Source: Piromyces finnis
Taxonomy: Eukaryota > Neocallimastigomycota > Neocallimastigomycetes > Neocallimastigales > Neocallimastigaceae
Length of the DNA stretch: 64,000 bases
Direction of reading: 5' to 3'
Assembly: GCA_002104945.1 (NCBI GenBank)
Contig: MCFH01000036.1
Location: forward strand, 386,001 to 450,000
The notes beneath the pieces are model-generated. The model was not told the origin of the DNA and made no database searches. It saw only the letters and a program-made list of their open reading frames with translations. Every line of letters begins with the position of its first letter. Within the stretch, counting starts at the first letter, position 1. Positions 43,611 through 58,009 of this stretch are shown here, piece by piece. A program made the translations under genes and the position numbers.

Positions 43611-45659
43611 TTTGGTTTAGTACTAAAATTTAAATAATTATTTAATAGTGTTTATTTATATTATTAAATTAATAAAAATATATTTATGTAGTGAATAAAA
43701 TAAAAATAATATATAAAACTTTATTATAAATTTATTCTTATATTATACTTTTATGTTTTTATTTAATAAAATCTTACATTTCTTATTTAGATATAAAAAA
43801 AAGTGGTAATTAATTTAAGAATAAAAAATAATTATTAATAAATAAAAAAAAATAATTTATTATATAAAATTTTTATTAAAAATATTTTTATATTAAAAAT
43901 ATTTTTTTATTGGTTATTAAAATTATTTTGACCAATAATGAATTGAAGTACAATAAAATAATTAATATTTTTATTTAAAAAAAATCATCTTTTAAAATTT
44001 TAAATAAAAAAAAGTAGCTATAAGATTTAAAAAAAAAAATAAAAATATTACAATAATACTTAAATGTTACTTATTTGTTTATATCATAAAAAATGCAGTT
44101 TCAAATAATAATTAATGTTCTTTTATATATACAATTTAGCTGTTACTAAAGATTACAGTAATTAAGGATATCAAATATTATATAATTTTAAATAATGTTT
44201 GATTTCTATTTCCTCTTTAAAATTTAGTTTTCACACAAATGATAAAATTACAATATATTAAATTTTAAATGGAACTATTTAGTTTTTCTTTTGGTTTTTT
44301 ATATTATATATATATATATAATTGTTTGTATATATATATAAAAATTTCAAAATTTATACTTATTAAAATTATTTAATTCTTTAATTTGCTGAATATTAGC
44401 AATATTATCAATGTTTAAGTAAATATTTTTAAAAAAAAAAATAAAATTATTTACATTTTAATTACTTTATTATAAATTAATAGTTTTAAGTATACACTAT
44501 GTTATAATAATAATATAAAGAGTATTGGTATTAAAGGAATTATTTAATATAGCTATGCTCTATGTCCTTTTTTATATTTTTAGAGGGTATTACTGAAGGG
44601 ATAGTTAATTAAACTTATAAGATATTAGTCAACATTTTCCTAAGAATCACTATTAAAAAAATTTTAATAAATGAAAAATATATTTATTAAATTATATTTA
44701 AATAATAATAATTCTAATATTACATTTATGCTTGAATTATGACTTTTGTATTATTATTGCTTTTCCTAGAGTCATATTATTGTTTATTTTTATAATAGCA
44801 GTATATATTAAATAAAAATATATAGTAACCTTAAGAAATGTATATATACAAATTCTTATCGCCAAAATAAGCATTTCAATAATAATAAGTTTACAGTCTA
44901 TTATTCCCAGAGTTTTAACTATACCACACTTTTGAAAACTTTCTCAAAATAAGAAATACATATTATTTATTTTATTAGTATTAATAAGTATTAATACATA
45001 TTCATATATTAAAAGAAAATAAATTATTCATTAATATTAATATTCAAATAATATATATTAATATATTATCATAGTACCATCATGCATATCATGTATTACT
45101 ATTATATTATAAATATATATATTATATACTTTTCTAATTAATTATTCTTTAACATATTCAAAAAGAAAAGAAAAAAAAAACTAGGTAAAATAGAAATATA
45201 GATTTTATTATTTATTCATTCTTAATATATATTATAAATAGATCATAATTTATATTTTAAATGCATATAGTAATATAATTTTTTAACTTTATTTATTATT
45301 TAAATATATTAATGAGTTTTTTTTTTTTTTTTTAAATTCAATTACCAACATAACTACTCAAAGAATTAAAAAGTAAACATTTGTTTAAAAGTCTATAATC
45401 TAATTTCTATTATACTAATTCTTTATTCTGTATAAGTTTATAGTAAAATAAAAAAAAAAAAGAATACTTAACTTTAATAATTAGTAAATTTTCATAATTA
45501 ATAATATTTAGAATCATTTATATTAATATCTTTAAAAAAATTTCTTCTCTTTCCTATTTACTATGTTAACTCTATATATATATATAATAAAATGTTTATA
45601 CTGTAAATTTTAGTAATTTCAACTAGATATAAATAATGTATTTAAAGTTTATTTTATTA

Positions 45660-45680
45660 TTATAATTATTATTATTATTA

Positions 45681-45775
<95 letters not shown>

Positions 45776-45786
45776 GTTATTGTTAT
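45660..45786. repeat. (ATT)n tract
   Basis: A nearly pure ATT array with ATC and GTT variants at its edges, in the gene-free region. Confidence 0.93.
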
Positions 45787-46158
45787 TATTATTTTTATAA
45801 TAAATAGATTGATCTTTACATATTTTTATTAAGAAATGTAAAAATGATCAAATTTTTACAGATTTTTTTACCATGGAAAATAAGTTTTAGTTTCATATAA
45901 ACATTTAATATAAATGATACTTTTCATTTAAGCTTTTAACCTTAACTTTAATAATTAAAATATCCGATACCAAACAAATGAAAAATAATTTTATAAACTA
46001 TTTATTATTAATAATATAATGAATTATTTTATTAAAAAAAAATAGACAGAGATAAAGTATTTATTTTGAGATTTTGGTGAATGAATTTACTTTCATACTA
46101 ATATTTCTTAATTTTGATGAACCATTTAATGTAAATCATTTATTTTTATTTTCATGCC

Positions 46159-46320
46159 TTCTTTACTTTATTATTAAATAACCGGGGTGGTTTTACATTC
46201 ATATTACAATTTGAAAAATAAATAATACTTTTTTATTTTTTTCTACTTTATCACTAAATAAACGGTTTTTTTCACATTCATATTACAATTTTAGGAATAA
46301 ATAATATTTTTTATTTTTAA
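46159..46320 (+). repeat. Imperfect ~81-bp tandem duplication
   Basis: Unit one (from 46159) and unit two (from 46241) share ACTTTAT..CTAAATAA-type starts, the core ACATTCATATTACAATTT and a following AATAAATAATA block. The first copy has an unusual CCGGGGTGG where the second has CGG plus Ts. Confidence 0.75.
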
Positions 46321-47927
46321 CATTTTATACTGGTTCATACTATTTTAAATATTTATTGTCTTCGTATATTATTAAAGATTTTAAAGAAGTTTGAAATTAT
46401 AGATATATTCCTAAAATATTATAAAAAAATACATTAATAACATCATATTATCATTTATTAAAAAGCATTTTTTAAATGGTATGGAATTCTATTTTCACTA
46501 AAATTTTCTGGATTAATTAAAAAATGGTAAAAAAAAAAAAAAAAAAAAAAAGATAAAGTATTCAAAACATTATATTATATTAAAAGGTTTATTATTAAAT
46601 AGTTTTTCCAATAAATAATAATAATATATAAAAAAAAACTAACCAATATAATTTATCATTTTATTATTATTATTTATATTTGTAATGATAACAAAAATAA
46701 GGGAATAAAATAAAAATAATAAAGAAATACCATCATTTTTCATTTATTAAAATTCCCTAAACACTTACACAACTTATAAAAAATATTTATTATTAATATT
46801 AGTAAATAATATTATGATTTTTAATAATGGATTGATATTTTATAGTAGGTTTTAATAGTTTTATTTTTTAATATATTAATTTCTATATATGGATATATTA
46901 AAATTTTATATTTTATTATTAGTTATTAAATAATGAAATCAATGGACTAAATAATTATAATTACAAAAAAAAAAAAAAAGATTAAGTATTCATTCATAAC
47001 AGTAATAATAACAATAATAATAATAATAATAATAATAGAAGAAGAAATAAAAATGCATTATAATAATAAGGATACCTAATAATAAGGATAGAAAAAAAAC
47101 AAAAAACGTATTTATAATAATGATAAATAATAAATGACAAAGTATTGAGACTAAATAATAAATATATTTACACTGAAAAAACAAAATCTAATACATAACT
47201 TAATTATTCCTATTAAAATTTTTAAAATCAGGTGTAACTTTATTTATTATTAATTAATTAATAAAATAAAGCAAACACTAAAAATTATATATATAATTTA
47301 AGAGTAAAAATAACTCAATGAATCTTTTATCATTTAGATCATCATTGAATTCCTATTTTATCTTATCTCTTTGACATTGACACTCTTTATAACAATAAAT
47401 TTAATACCTATGAATTGAATCATTCCTATTGATTAATTATAAAAAATGAAATTGCAAATATAGTTTTTTCATTTATTAAAAAACATTTTTTTAAAAAAAA
47501 GCTACGTCTTAGTATATTACCATACTTTTTTTCTTAAAAATAAAATGACGATATTCTTGAATATATATTACCTATATATATATATATCAAATTATTATAG
47601 AAATAACAAAGAACAATGAACTATGAAAAATAAATATTAAAAATGTATCTTACAATTTTCTTCTTTTTTTCATTTCATTATAAAAATTATATTCAAACTT
47701 TGCATATTATTATTTTTTTATTATATCTTTTGAAAAACGATAATTATGATATATCTATATAGCCTATCAATTAAAATATCAGAAATATCTATATATTACA
47801 TATAGAGAGAGAGAAAGAATAATTATAATGCTGAGTATATTATATTTATAATGGAAAATAAATAAATAAAAAACACCATACTAAATAAATGAATGGAATA
47901 ATAAAAAATTATTAGCCAAAAAAAAAA

Positions 47928-47952
47928 AAAAGCTTGGAAGTGTCAAGCTTTT
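47928..47952. other. Perfect inverted repeat / hairpin
   Basis: AAAAGCTTG and CAAGCTTTT flank a 7-base loop (GAAGTGT), giving a 9-bp stem ending in a T run. Nothing nearby explains it. Confidence 0.6.
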
Positions 47953-50031
47953 AACAAAAAAATAAAACTTAAAAATAAATTAATACTATAATAGTAAATA
48001 TGTAGTTGATAATTAGCATTACCTAATACAAATTTCAATAGTAATGAAATGATTTAAAGAGAATGATAATAAAAGTTGGCATAAAAATTTGTTATTACAA
48101 AGGAATTTATTATTTAAATTGATGCATTATACACTTTTTATATATACATCTATAATATTGAATAATAATAAATAACCAGTTTAATGAAATAAATAATTAA
48201 TATAAATTTAAAAATTTTTTAGGTTCAAAAAAATATATTAATTTTAAATGTTTAAATCTTAAATATTATTATTTAAACTTTTGAAATGTAAGTTACATAT
48301 ATTACAATTAATTTTTAAAAAATTTTGGTTCACATTATTGGTTATAATATAGTAGTTCCTAAATCTTATTCACTAAAAAATAGGTAATAATTAAAATTTT
48401 AATTTTTTGGTATAATTACAGATTTTTAAAAACAACGATTTCAAGTTTAAAAAAACTCTTTTTTTTTTAAATATATTCCTATGAAGTGAAATATATAATT
48501 TTTTAAAATTAAAAAAAAATGAATGCTATAATCTTTATCTTGGCTAAATGTTTTTTTTTTAATATACATAGTTCATGGCTTCATTTTCAATTTTCATTCT
48601 ATAAATATCCTTTAAATAATCATTCATTCAATTATTACACAATTATAGTAAAAAATAATGTATACATATAATTGTTTTTTTATATAAAATAAAAAAAAAA
48701 GTAACAAAGATACTCTTATGATTAAAAAAAAGTACACACTTATTAAAATTATTGAATCATCATATATAGCCAAAAAAAAAAAAAAAAAAAAAAAGTATTA
48801 TTGTCATCACATATAGCCATTTAATCAAACAAGTAAAAAGTGTCAAAAAAAAAAGTAATACTACTTAATATTTAATTGGTTTCTTGATATAAATTAAAAT
48901 ACTTTGGGTATATATTATAAATATATCCTTAATATAGATGTAATATAACAATGCATTATATAATAATGATATATCCTTTTATGTTTATAATAAAATTGAT
49001 TAAGCCTTAATATACATTCAAAATATTACTTTTTAAAAAGTTTATATTTTACATAAATTATATATTAGAATATAAAGTATAGAATGGAGTAATATAATAT
49101 ACTATACTATAATAATATATAAATTTGATAGTATATATTATTGTAATATATTGGTTTGTACTTTTAATATATCAAATAACTAATTTATTTAATTTATTTT
49201 GTATTACAAATACATTTATAATATGTCGTACAAACATGGTTCATATAATAATTTGTCTTTTGCATGAGAATGTTACAACACCATAAAAATTATATAATAA
49301 AAATTAACAATGAAATATATTGCATTATACTTGGATATATAATAATTAAATTTCAAAAAGAATATTTAAGGAATACCTTTTTTCCTTCATTAATAAATTT
49401 TTAATTTTAAAATTTTATTTCAAGTTGAATACTTGGTTTTAAAAAAACGAATTGTATTTAAAGAAGAATAAAATGCTTTGAAAGTACTAGAGTATTTTTA
49501 AATCTTTTTTTAATGTATTTATGTATATTTATGTATATATTAGAATAGTTAAAAAACAAAAAAAAGATAAAAATATTTTATTAAATAATTATTTCAAAAA
49601 TATATGAATTTATAAATACTATCAAAATACTTAATATTTGATATAAAAGTGCAATGTAAAATTAATTATTTCTATTATTGAAAAGAAATTAAACCAAATA
49701 CAATATATAAAATTTATTAGTATTATATTTTATAAAAAAAAAAAAAAAAACATTCTCGTTGTTTAAATACGATATAGAAAACATTATAGAATTTATTAAA
49801 AAAAAGAATAATAATAAATATTATTTACAACCCTATCCAATTATTTGTAAATATTTGTAAAATAATAATAAAAAAAAAAGAGATAGAGAAATAATTTATC
49901 AATATATTAGTACATATTATCAGGTAAATATTTATTTTATCATGTTTATTATACTTATATATAAATATTTTTTTATTAAGAATATAATATTCATTAAAAG
50001 AAAAAACTATATTTTTTAAAATAAAATAGAA

Positions 50032-52180
50032 ATGGCTCAGTATGGAATATTATTAAGAGAACAACAAACCCCAATGTTAGAAGGTTCTCCTTCAAATTTT
50101 GGCTATTCTATTTATCCAAGCCCAGATAGATACAAGCAGAATTCAATTGTAAATATCATAATGAATTTAATAGCTTAAAATTTGATAAAAAAATACTTAT
50201 AAAATTACTTTTTGTTTTTAAATTGTTTAAATATATTAGGATTTAAATCTTCAAATGAAAAATAGTAATCCAAATTATTATGGTAGAAGTCAAAGTTTTA
50301 TTGATGAACAGAATTATTTATTAAAAGTTGCTGCTGCAAAAGAAATTCAAGAAAATAATATAAATATATTGAATAATGTTAATTACAATAGTGCGGAACT
50401 ATGGGATGAAATAGGAAATACATCAGATCATCAAGCTTACGTTCAAAATGCCTTTTGTTCATCCTATTATCCACAAAAGAATGGAAAAATTTCACAGCCA
50501 CAAAATTGTATTATGACTTATGGAAATATAACTCCAATTTCACCAAATCATAATAAATTACTTGTAAATAGTAAATTTATCCCTAGAAATAAAATGGTTG
50601 ATGGTTCATCCTTTATATCAGATATTAATTCACCTGCATTCAAAAAAAATATAGATATTATCCAACACCAGTCAAAATTAATTAATAATAATATTGAGAA
50701 TAGTGTATTGGCTCTATCTTCATCTCTTTCTATTCCGGATTTAAAGGCTATTAATAGTGGAAAACTAAATTTGATCTCTGATACTAATAATGAAGAAATA
50801 ATGGCCGTAAATACATTACTTGGACCAAAAAACAATATAGATAACACATCATTATTAAATGATGTAGTAATGATTCCAAACAGTATTTCTAGTATCAGTC
50901 AAGAATCTTTATTACCAGCAGGAAATTTACAAGATTCATCTGAGTTAGTAACTATACCATTTGTTCAAAATAATCAGAAAATAAATGAGAAATTTCTCTC
51001 ACCTGTTTTGTCACCTACTATTAGTCAAATTTGTCCAAGTAATTCATTAGCTATTCAATCAAAAACATTAATTGCAAATCCAAAAGTATTAGAATACGAA
51101 AAGGTAAATAAATTAAGAAGCCATGTTATTCCATCAAATATAACATCAATTGAGAGGAAGACTAATAAAGCTTCTAGATCTCTTCCCACAGCAAATTTAA
51201 AAAAAACAAATCAACTTTCCATTAAAACAAATATTGTAAATAATAATATGGAAGAATCGCTTGTACATAAAACAGATATTAACGTCAATATTTCAAAGGA
51301 AAAAGATGCACGTTTATTAGATGATGCTATGACACAAAATATAAACATTAACATTTCAAAACAACCTTCAGATTTACTATTTAGCAAACCTGTATTAGTT
51401 GAGGAACCATTAGAAGACAATACCTTAATAGTTACAGCAAATACTAATAAATTAATACCAAAAGTTTCGTCTACTATTACTGGCAATGATGACTATGTTA
51501 ATTCTATCCTTGTAAAAGTACCTAATAAGAGAAAAGAAGAGAAGAGTAAAAAGGTAAATAAAAGTCAATCTGAAGTAATAAAAATGGAAATTGAAAGACA
51601 TGAAGCAAAAAAAGAAGAAATTCCAAAGGAAGAAACAAATATAGCAAAAAATTCTGAATCTAAATTAGTATCATTAGAAGAAGAAAAAAAGAAAATAAAA
51701 ACTTTTAAAACTGGAGTTAAAAGTAAAATTGAAGAAGCAAAGAAAAAAAATAAGGAAAATCTATTACCAGAAAAATCTTCTAAAAGCATATCTGAAAAAG
51801 AAGTTAAAAGTAAATCTTCATCAACAAAAAAATCTGAAAACTCTAAAAGAGATGCTAATGGCGCTACTTTTAATAATCCACCAAAGAAAAGACAAAGATT
51901 CTCTGCAAAAAATGTTAATCATGATCCAGCGGCCATAGAAGCCCATTTATTATTAAAACGCAAAAGAAATACAGAAGCTGCCAGACGTTCAAGACAAAGA
52001 AAAGTATTACAAATGAAAAATTTAGAAGAAACAGTAGAAAAACTTACTAAGGAATTGGAAAAAGCTAATAGTAAAATAACAGAAATAAATATGAAATATG
52101 AAAAGGTTGTAGAAGAATCAAGAGCCTATAAAGCAAAGATAAATATATTAGAAGAAGAACTTAAAAAATATAAACAATAA
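50032..52180 (+). CDS. Gcn4/CPC1-like bZIP transcription factor
   Basis: Two exons, 50032-50148 and 50240-52180, 685 residues; the donor GTAAAT and acceptor TAG keep phase. The C-terminal basic region (about residues 611-626) reads KRKRNTEAARRSRQRK, with the NxxAAxxSR core that contacts AP-1/GCRE-type DNA sites and the NTEAARRSR form typical of Gcn4. It is preceded by DPAAIEAHL, again like Gcn4. Leucine-zipper heptads follow (LEETVEKLTKELEKANSKI...INILEEELKKY). The remaining ~600 residues are Asn/Ser-rich with a Lys/Glu-rich patch before the bZIP and no other domain. At 685 residues it is more than twice the length of yeast Gcn4. A role in amino-acid starvation response is plausible but inferred. 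I see no clear upstream ORF set in the leader. Confidence 0.9.
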
Positions 52181-52511
52181 ATGGATAAAAGGAATAAATT
52201 CTTAATTCTTCGCATATTGTATATCCTTTGAGATATTAAAAAACAACAAAATATTTTATGTATATCTTTTTCATTTTTTAAAAATATTTTATTTTCTTTT
52301 TATTCATTAGATAGACTTGTAAATAATAGTATTCATATTTCCATTAATGATGATTCTAAAAAAAAAAAAAAAAAAAAAAAAATTAACAAAATAATACTAT
52401 TGTTATTTTTATTATTACATGTTATTATTATCTTGAATATTTTTTAATAATAACAATAATAATGAAAACAAAAACAAAAAACAAAACAAAAATCTAAAAA
52501 AAAAACAAAAA

Positions 52512-52550
<39 letters not shown>

Positions 52551-53484
52551 TAATATTATTTTATATAAAAAGTACTAACTTTGTTTTGTTTTTATTTGTT
52601 TTTGTTTTTGTTTTTTGTATATATAATATAAAGTAAGATTTATAAAATATTTAATGTATTTTTATACTTTATAAATATTTTATTTTTCTTTATTATTTCT
52701 TTTTTTTTATTTATTTATTTTTTATACCTACTTATACTTGAATTATAAGTTTTTATTGCTTAAAATAATTTTTAACTAAACTATATTATACTTGAAATGC
52801 TTAATTCAAAAATGAAATTTTCTTTATATAGGGAACCAAAATAACAATATTAATTATAACAAATAAAATAAATTATAAAATACATATATATATATATTTA
52901 CATAATAGTTGTTATTTATTGATGTTATTAATATTTTCGATACAATTTATATATACCTACACAAATATATAAATAAAATAATAATAATTAATATTTTAAA
53001 TTACTAAAGATTATTCTTTTAAGTATGTCAGTATGTACATACAACTAATAATTAAGAAAAAAGTTAAGGATTAAAGTTACCAACAAATTCGTATTCTAAT
53101 TTTTTTTTTTTTTTTATGTATTTATTTATATTATATTATTAGTAACTAGTAAATCCTTCTATTTTATTTATTATTTACAACTTTATAATTATTTAATTTT
53201 TAGTTATTAAAAATAAAAAGAAAGTTTTATAGATTACTGTTGTTTTGTATTTAAAGTTAAAATATATTGTACAAAAAGTTTTTATTAAATTTCTATTTTT
53301 ATACATTGAATATATAAAAGCAAGTTACAATTATATATTTACAGAATAATTTATAATATATAGGTAAATATATTATTAAAAAAGTTTATTAAGATATAAA
53401 CATAAAAAAATTTTTTTTTTTTTTTATTTTACTTTATTAATATTATATTTTTTTCATAATAGTAAAAAAAATAAATAAATAAAA
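52181..53484. other. Intergenic region with A-run and inverted (AAAAC)/(GTTTT) blocks
   Basis: Poly(A) runs near 52360-52381 and 52515-52546. An AAAACAAAAAC-type block (about 52465-52512) faces a GTTTTTGTTTT-type block (about 52580-52618), so RNA from here could fold on itself. No gene is seen. Confidence 0.6.
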
Positions 53485-54983
53485 ATGGTTAACTATCAAT
53501 GTTCTGTCGATTTAATTTCAGAAGAAGTTCAAAAGAGCTTACCAGAAGGTTATCATGTTAGACCACTTGAAATTGAAGACTATGCCAAGGTATTTATTTT
53601 TCATTAATTTCTTTGAGGTGTAAAATACACATATAAAAAATTATTTTTAAAATATTAGAATATCTTATACATATATGTATAAAAATAAAGATAAATTGAT
53701 CATCCATTTATCAATATTATATTATACTAAAATATAAAAGTAGAATAAAATAAAATTAAACATGAAAAATGAATAAATAAATAAAAGTTGGAAAAAATAA
53801 AATGAAATAAAAAAATTATATTTTAAATGCATATATGATAAATAATTGTATTTATATATAAGGTTCATTATTAATATTTATATTTTTCTTAATAACTGAA
53901 GGGTCATCTCGATTGTTTAGCCCAACTTACTACTGTTGGTGAAATCAAAAAGGAAGATTACGAAGCTCGTTTCAACTATTTAAAGGACAGACAAGATACT
54001 TATGCCAGTATTGTCATTGAACGCGATGACTCCAAGAAAGTTGTTGCGTAAATATTAAGTCTATATATATGTTAAAATAAACATGTTAATGTACAAATAA
54101 ACTAATATATAAAATATTATTTATCATTTATTTTAATAATAATTATTTTTAAATAATATATTAACATTCGGAAATTTGCAGTAGCGGAACGTAAATATCT
54201 ATATATAAAATAATTAATATTCAATAATATATCTATTATTAAAATATTATATTTTATAAATATTTATTTTAGTTTAATTGTTGAAAGAAAATTCATCCAC
54301 GCTCTTGGTTTAGTATGTCTTGCTTATAAATATATATTTAAAAAACTCAAATATATTAACTATTTTCATATATTCAACATATTTACTTTAAATATAATTT
54401 TTATAACTTTAAATTATAATATTATTGTTATAATAGTGTGGACATATTGAAGGTATAACTTTATTTTTATTATAAATACTAATAACTATATGTTAAAGAA
54501 AACAAAAGAAAAAAAGGAGAATACAATAATAATTATTTATAAATTTTGTTTTTCAATAATTAACAGATATCGTTGTTGACAAGAACCAACGTGGTAAGAG
54601 ACTCGGTCTTTAGTATGTATTAAAATTAAAGCTATATATCTAATATATAAATATCAAAAGTTTTGATAGTTATACTTAGAAATAATTATAAAGAAAAATA
54701 CTAAATATACAATTTTTAATATAATTATAAATAAATATAGCGTTATTGAAACCTTAAAGCAAATTGGTAAGACTATGGGTTGTTACAAGATTATTTTAGA
54801 TTGTAATGATGGCAACATTGTAAGTTTATCAAAATTTTATTTTATTAATAATTAATTTTATTCTTTTATATATAGATTAAATATTTTTTATTAATTGTCA
54901 TTTATTTTATTATTAAAATTTAGCCATTCTACCAAAAATGTGGTTTCGAAAAGAAGGAAAACGAAATGGTTCACTACTTTTGA
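53485..54983 (+). CDS. GNA1: Glucosamine 6-phosphate N-acetyltransferase
   Basis: Eight exons join in phase: 53485-53589, 53902-54047, 54182-54190, 54273-54312, 54437-54452, 54567-54612, 54741-54819 and 54924-54983, 166 residues (yeast Gna1 has 159). It acetylates glucosamine-6-phosphate with acetyl-CoA, the second committed step to UDP-GlcNAc and hence to chitin and N-glycans, in the cytosol. GNAT features: YHVRPLEIEDYAKG at the N-terminus; GTLIVERKFIH; GHIEDIVVD; the acetyl-CoA-binding loop QRGKRLG; CYKIILDC; and the C-terminal PFYQKCGF. The third exon is only 9 bases (TAGCGGAAC) and restores the strand AsnGT-type turn, giving VASGTL; the fifth is 16 bases. Coding GC is higher than in neighbouring genes. 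Confidence 0.95.
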
Positions 54984-55838
<855 letters not shown>

Positions 55839-56310
55839 ATGTCAAAGAGAGGAGCTGAATTTTATTTAACAGACAGAAATTTCAATTCATACAACGAAGA
55901 AGAAGATGATGGAGAAGTAAATAAAATAATGAAAATATTTTTATTTTATAATGGAAATAAAATACCAAATAATATTATTAATATTACAAATAATGAAAAG
56001 ATTGAAATTAAAATTAAAATTAAAATTAATGAAATTGGAATTAATAATTTACGGGTTATATTTATTTATTTATTTTATATTATTTTATTTTCTCATTATT
56101 ATAAATTAATAAATAAATAAATAATAGGGAAATACCTTCAAAAGAGCTTCTGAAGATGTTTTACGCCAAAGAAAGTAAATATCAATTCAAAATTTCTAGA
56201 ATAAATAAGTTATAAAAAGAAAAATTGAAGATTTCTTATTAAAATAATAAAATAACAACAATAATAAGCCAATTAATTAAAATAAATTTTTATAAAATTA
56301 TAATTCTTTC

Positions 56311-56341
<31 letters not shown>

Positions 56342-58009
56342 TAATGAAAATAATTAAATTATTATAATTTCTAAAGAATAAAACCATTAAAAAGACATTC
56401 CAGAGCTACTTTAAAAGTATATATTAAATATTTAAAATAATAATAAAAAAAAAAAAATCTATAATTAAAAACTATTTCAAATATAGTTGATCATACTAAT
56501 CTCTAATATAACTTTTTTCGTAATATTAAATAATTTATTTAAAAAAAAAAATCAACAATTAAATTTCAAACTATAATTCATGTAATTTTAAATTCAATCA
56601 AATCGAAATTTAAAATAATAAAGAAACATGTTGATTCCTCATCTTTATCATCATTCAGTTTCAATGCACCAGCTGCTTCTACTACATCTTCAACTTTATC
56701 AAAGCCATTCTCAAATACTACTACCACTATTACTGCTACTACTACTTCAAATACAAATAATGAAATGAAAGATAAAGTAAAGAAATTTACAGAACAAATT
56801 CGTGGTTTAAATGAAAGTTTCGTTTCTTTCCTTTCAAAATCTATTAAGGAAGATATTGTTTTTGATATTTCATTAAATATTGATCAATATCAAGATAAAA
56901 GAAAGGAAATTGAAAAGCAATATGATGATGTTATTAAATATTTAACAAATAATAAGGACTCCTTAAAACCAGAAACTAAAAGTAATTTCTCATTCAAAGC
57001 TTCAGATACTACTACCACCACTACTACTATTTCTTCAACAAAACCATCCTTTTCATTCTCAAAACCAACTGAAGATAAGCCAAAAGAAACTAAACCACAT
57101 ACTTTCAGTTTTGGAAATACAGCTTCCACTACTACTACTACTACTACCACTACTACAACAACTACTACTACTACTAAACCAACCTTTACCTTCAATAGTT
57201 TAAGTAAAAGTACCACTGATGACAAATCAGCATCTACTGCATCAACCTTTTCATTTGGTAGTAAACAAGATAGCAAACCAGCTACTACATTTTCCTTTAA
57301 TAAGCCAGACGATACTAAGTCAGCACCAACTTTTTCCTTTAACTTAAATAAAGACAAGACCACTACTACCACAACTACTACTTCATCTGCTCCAACATTC
57401 TCATTTAATAAACCAGCCGAAAATAAAGATAATGATACTGCTTCTAAACCAACTGTTCCAACTTTCAAACCATTTACTTTTAACTTTGGTCAAACAATGG
57501 CTAATTCCACTCCAGAAGATCAAGGCAAAACTTTACCAAAGCCAAACTTTTCATTTGGTGTTGCACCACCATCCAAAGCAGAAATTGCTGCTGCCGCTGC
57601 TGCAAATGACGATGAAGAAGAAGAAGAATCTGAGCAAATTCAATTAACTACCGGTGCTGGTGAAGAAGATGAAAGTACTATATTTGAAGTAAAGGCTAAA
57701 GTTCATTATTATTCAGTAGAAGAAAAGAAATATATTTCTCGTGGTATTGGTCTTTTAAAGGTTAACAAAAATAAAAAAACTGATAAAACTAGATTATTAG
57801 GAAGAATGAATAACGGTAGTGTATTCTTAAATGTTTCCTTATTCAAGGAAATGGTTGTTTCTGATCCAGCTAATGCCAATCAATTTTCATTTAATGCTAT
57901 GGATCGTTTAGAAGGTAGCGATGAAGTTAAAATGTTAAAATTCGCTGTTCGTGTTAAAGATAAGGAAAGTGCTAAAAAATTATACGACACTATAATAGAA
58001 AATAAATAA
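55839..58009 (+). CDS. Nup50/Nup2-like FG nucleoporin with RanBP1-type domain
   Basis: Four exons, 55839-55916, 56128-56174, 56377-56416 and 56624-58009, 516 residues, in phase. The N-terminus MSKRGAEFYLTDRNF and the later FKRASEDVLRQRKIKPLKR match the Nup50/Nup2 importin-alpha-binding start. A central region carries FG-type repeats (FSFG, FTFN, FSFN) with Thr runs coded by ACT repeats (57124-57177). The last ~115 residues form a Ran-binding domain (EVKAKVHYYSVEEKKYISRG, LLKVNKNKKTDKTRLLGRM, MLKFAVRVKDKESAKKLY). Nup50 proteins act at the nuclear basket, binding importin-alpha and RanGTP during protein import. The first three exons are small, and the introns are AT-rich. Confidence 0.92.

Larger units (their letters stand above)
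43611..50031. other. 6.4-kb gene-free AT-rich region
   Basis: No coding or RNA gene is seen on either strand. Visible structures are an (ATT)n tract (about 45660-45786), an imperfect ~81-base tandem duplication (46159-46320), poly(A) runs near 46530-46551, 46965-46979 and 48773-48794, and a perfect 9-bp hairpin (47928-47952). It lies between the divergent eIF4A-III and bZIP genes, so both promoters are within it. Confidence 0.6.

Noticed and set aside
56890-57468. 192-codon minus-strand Val-rich frame
   Set aside because: Shadow of the Thr/FG-repeat region of the Nup50-like gene.
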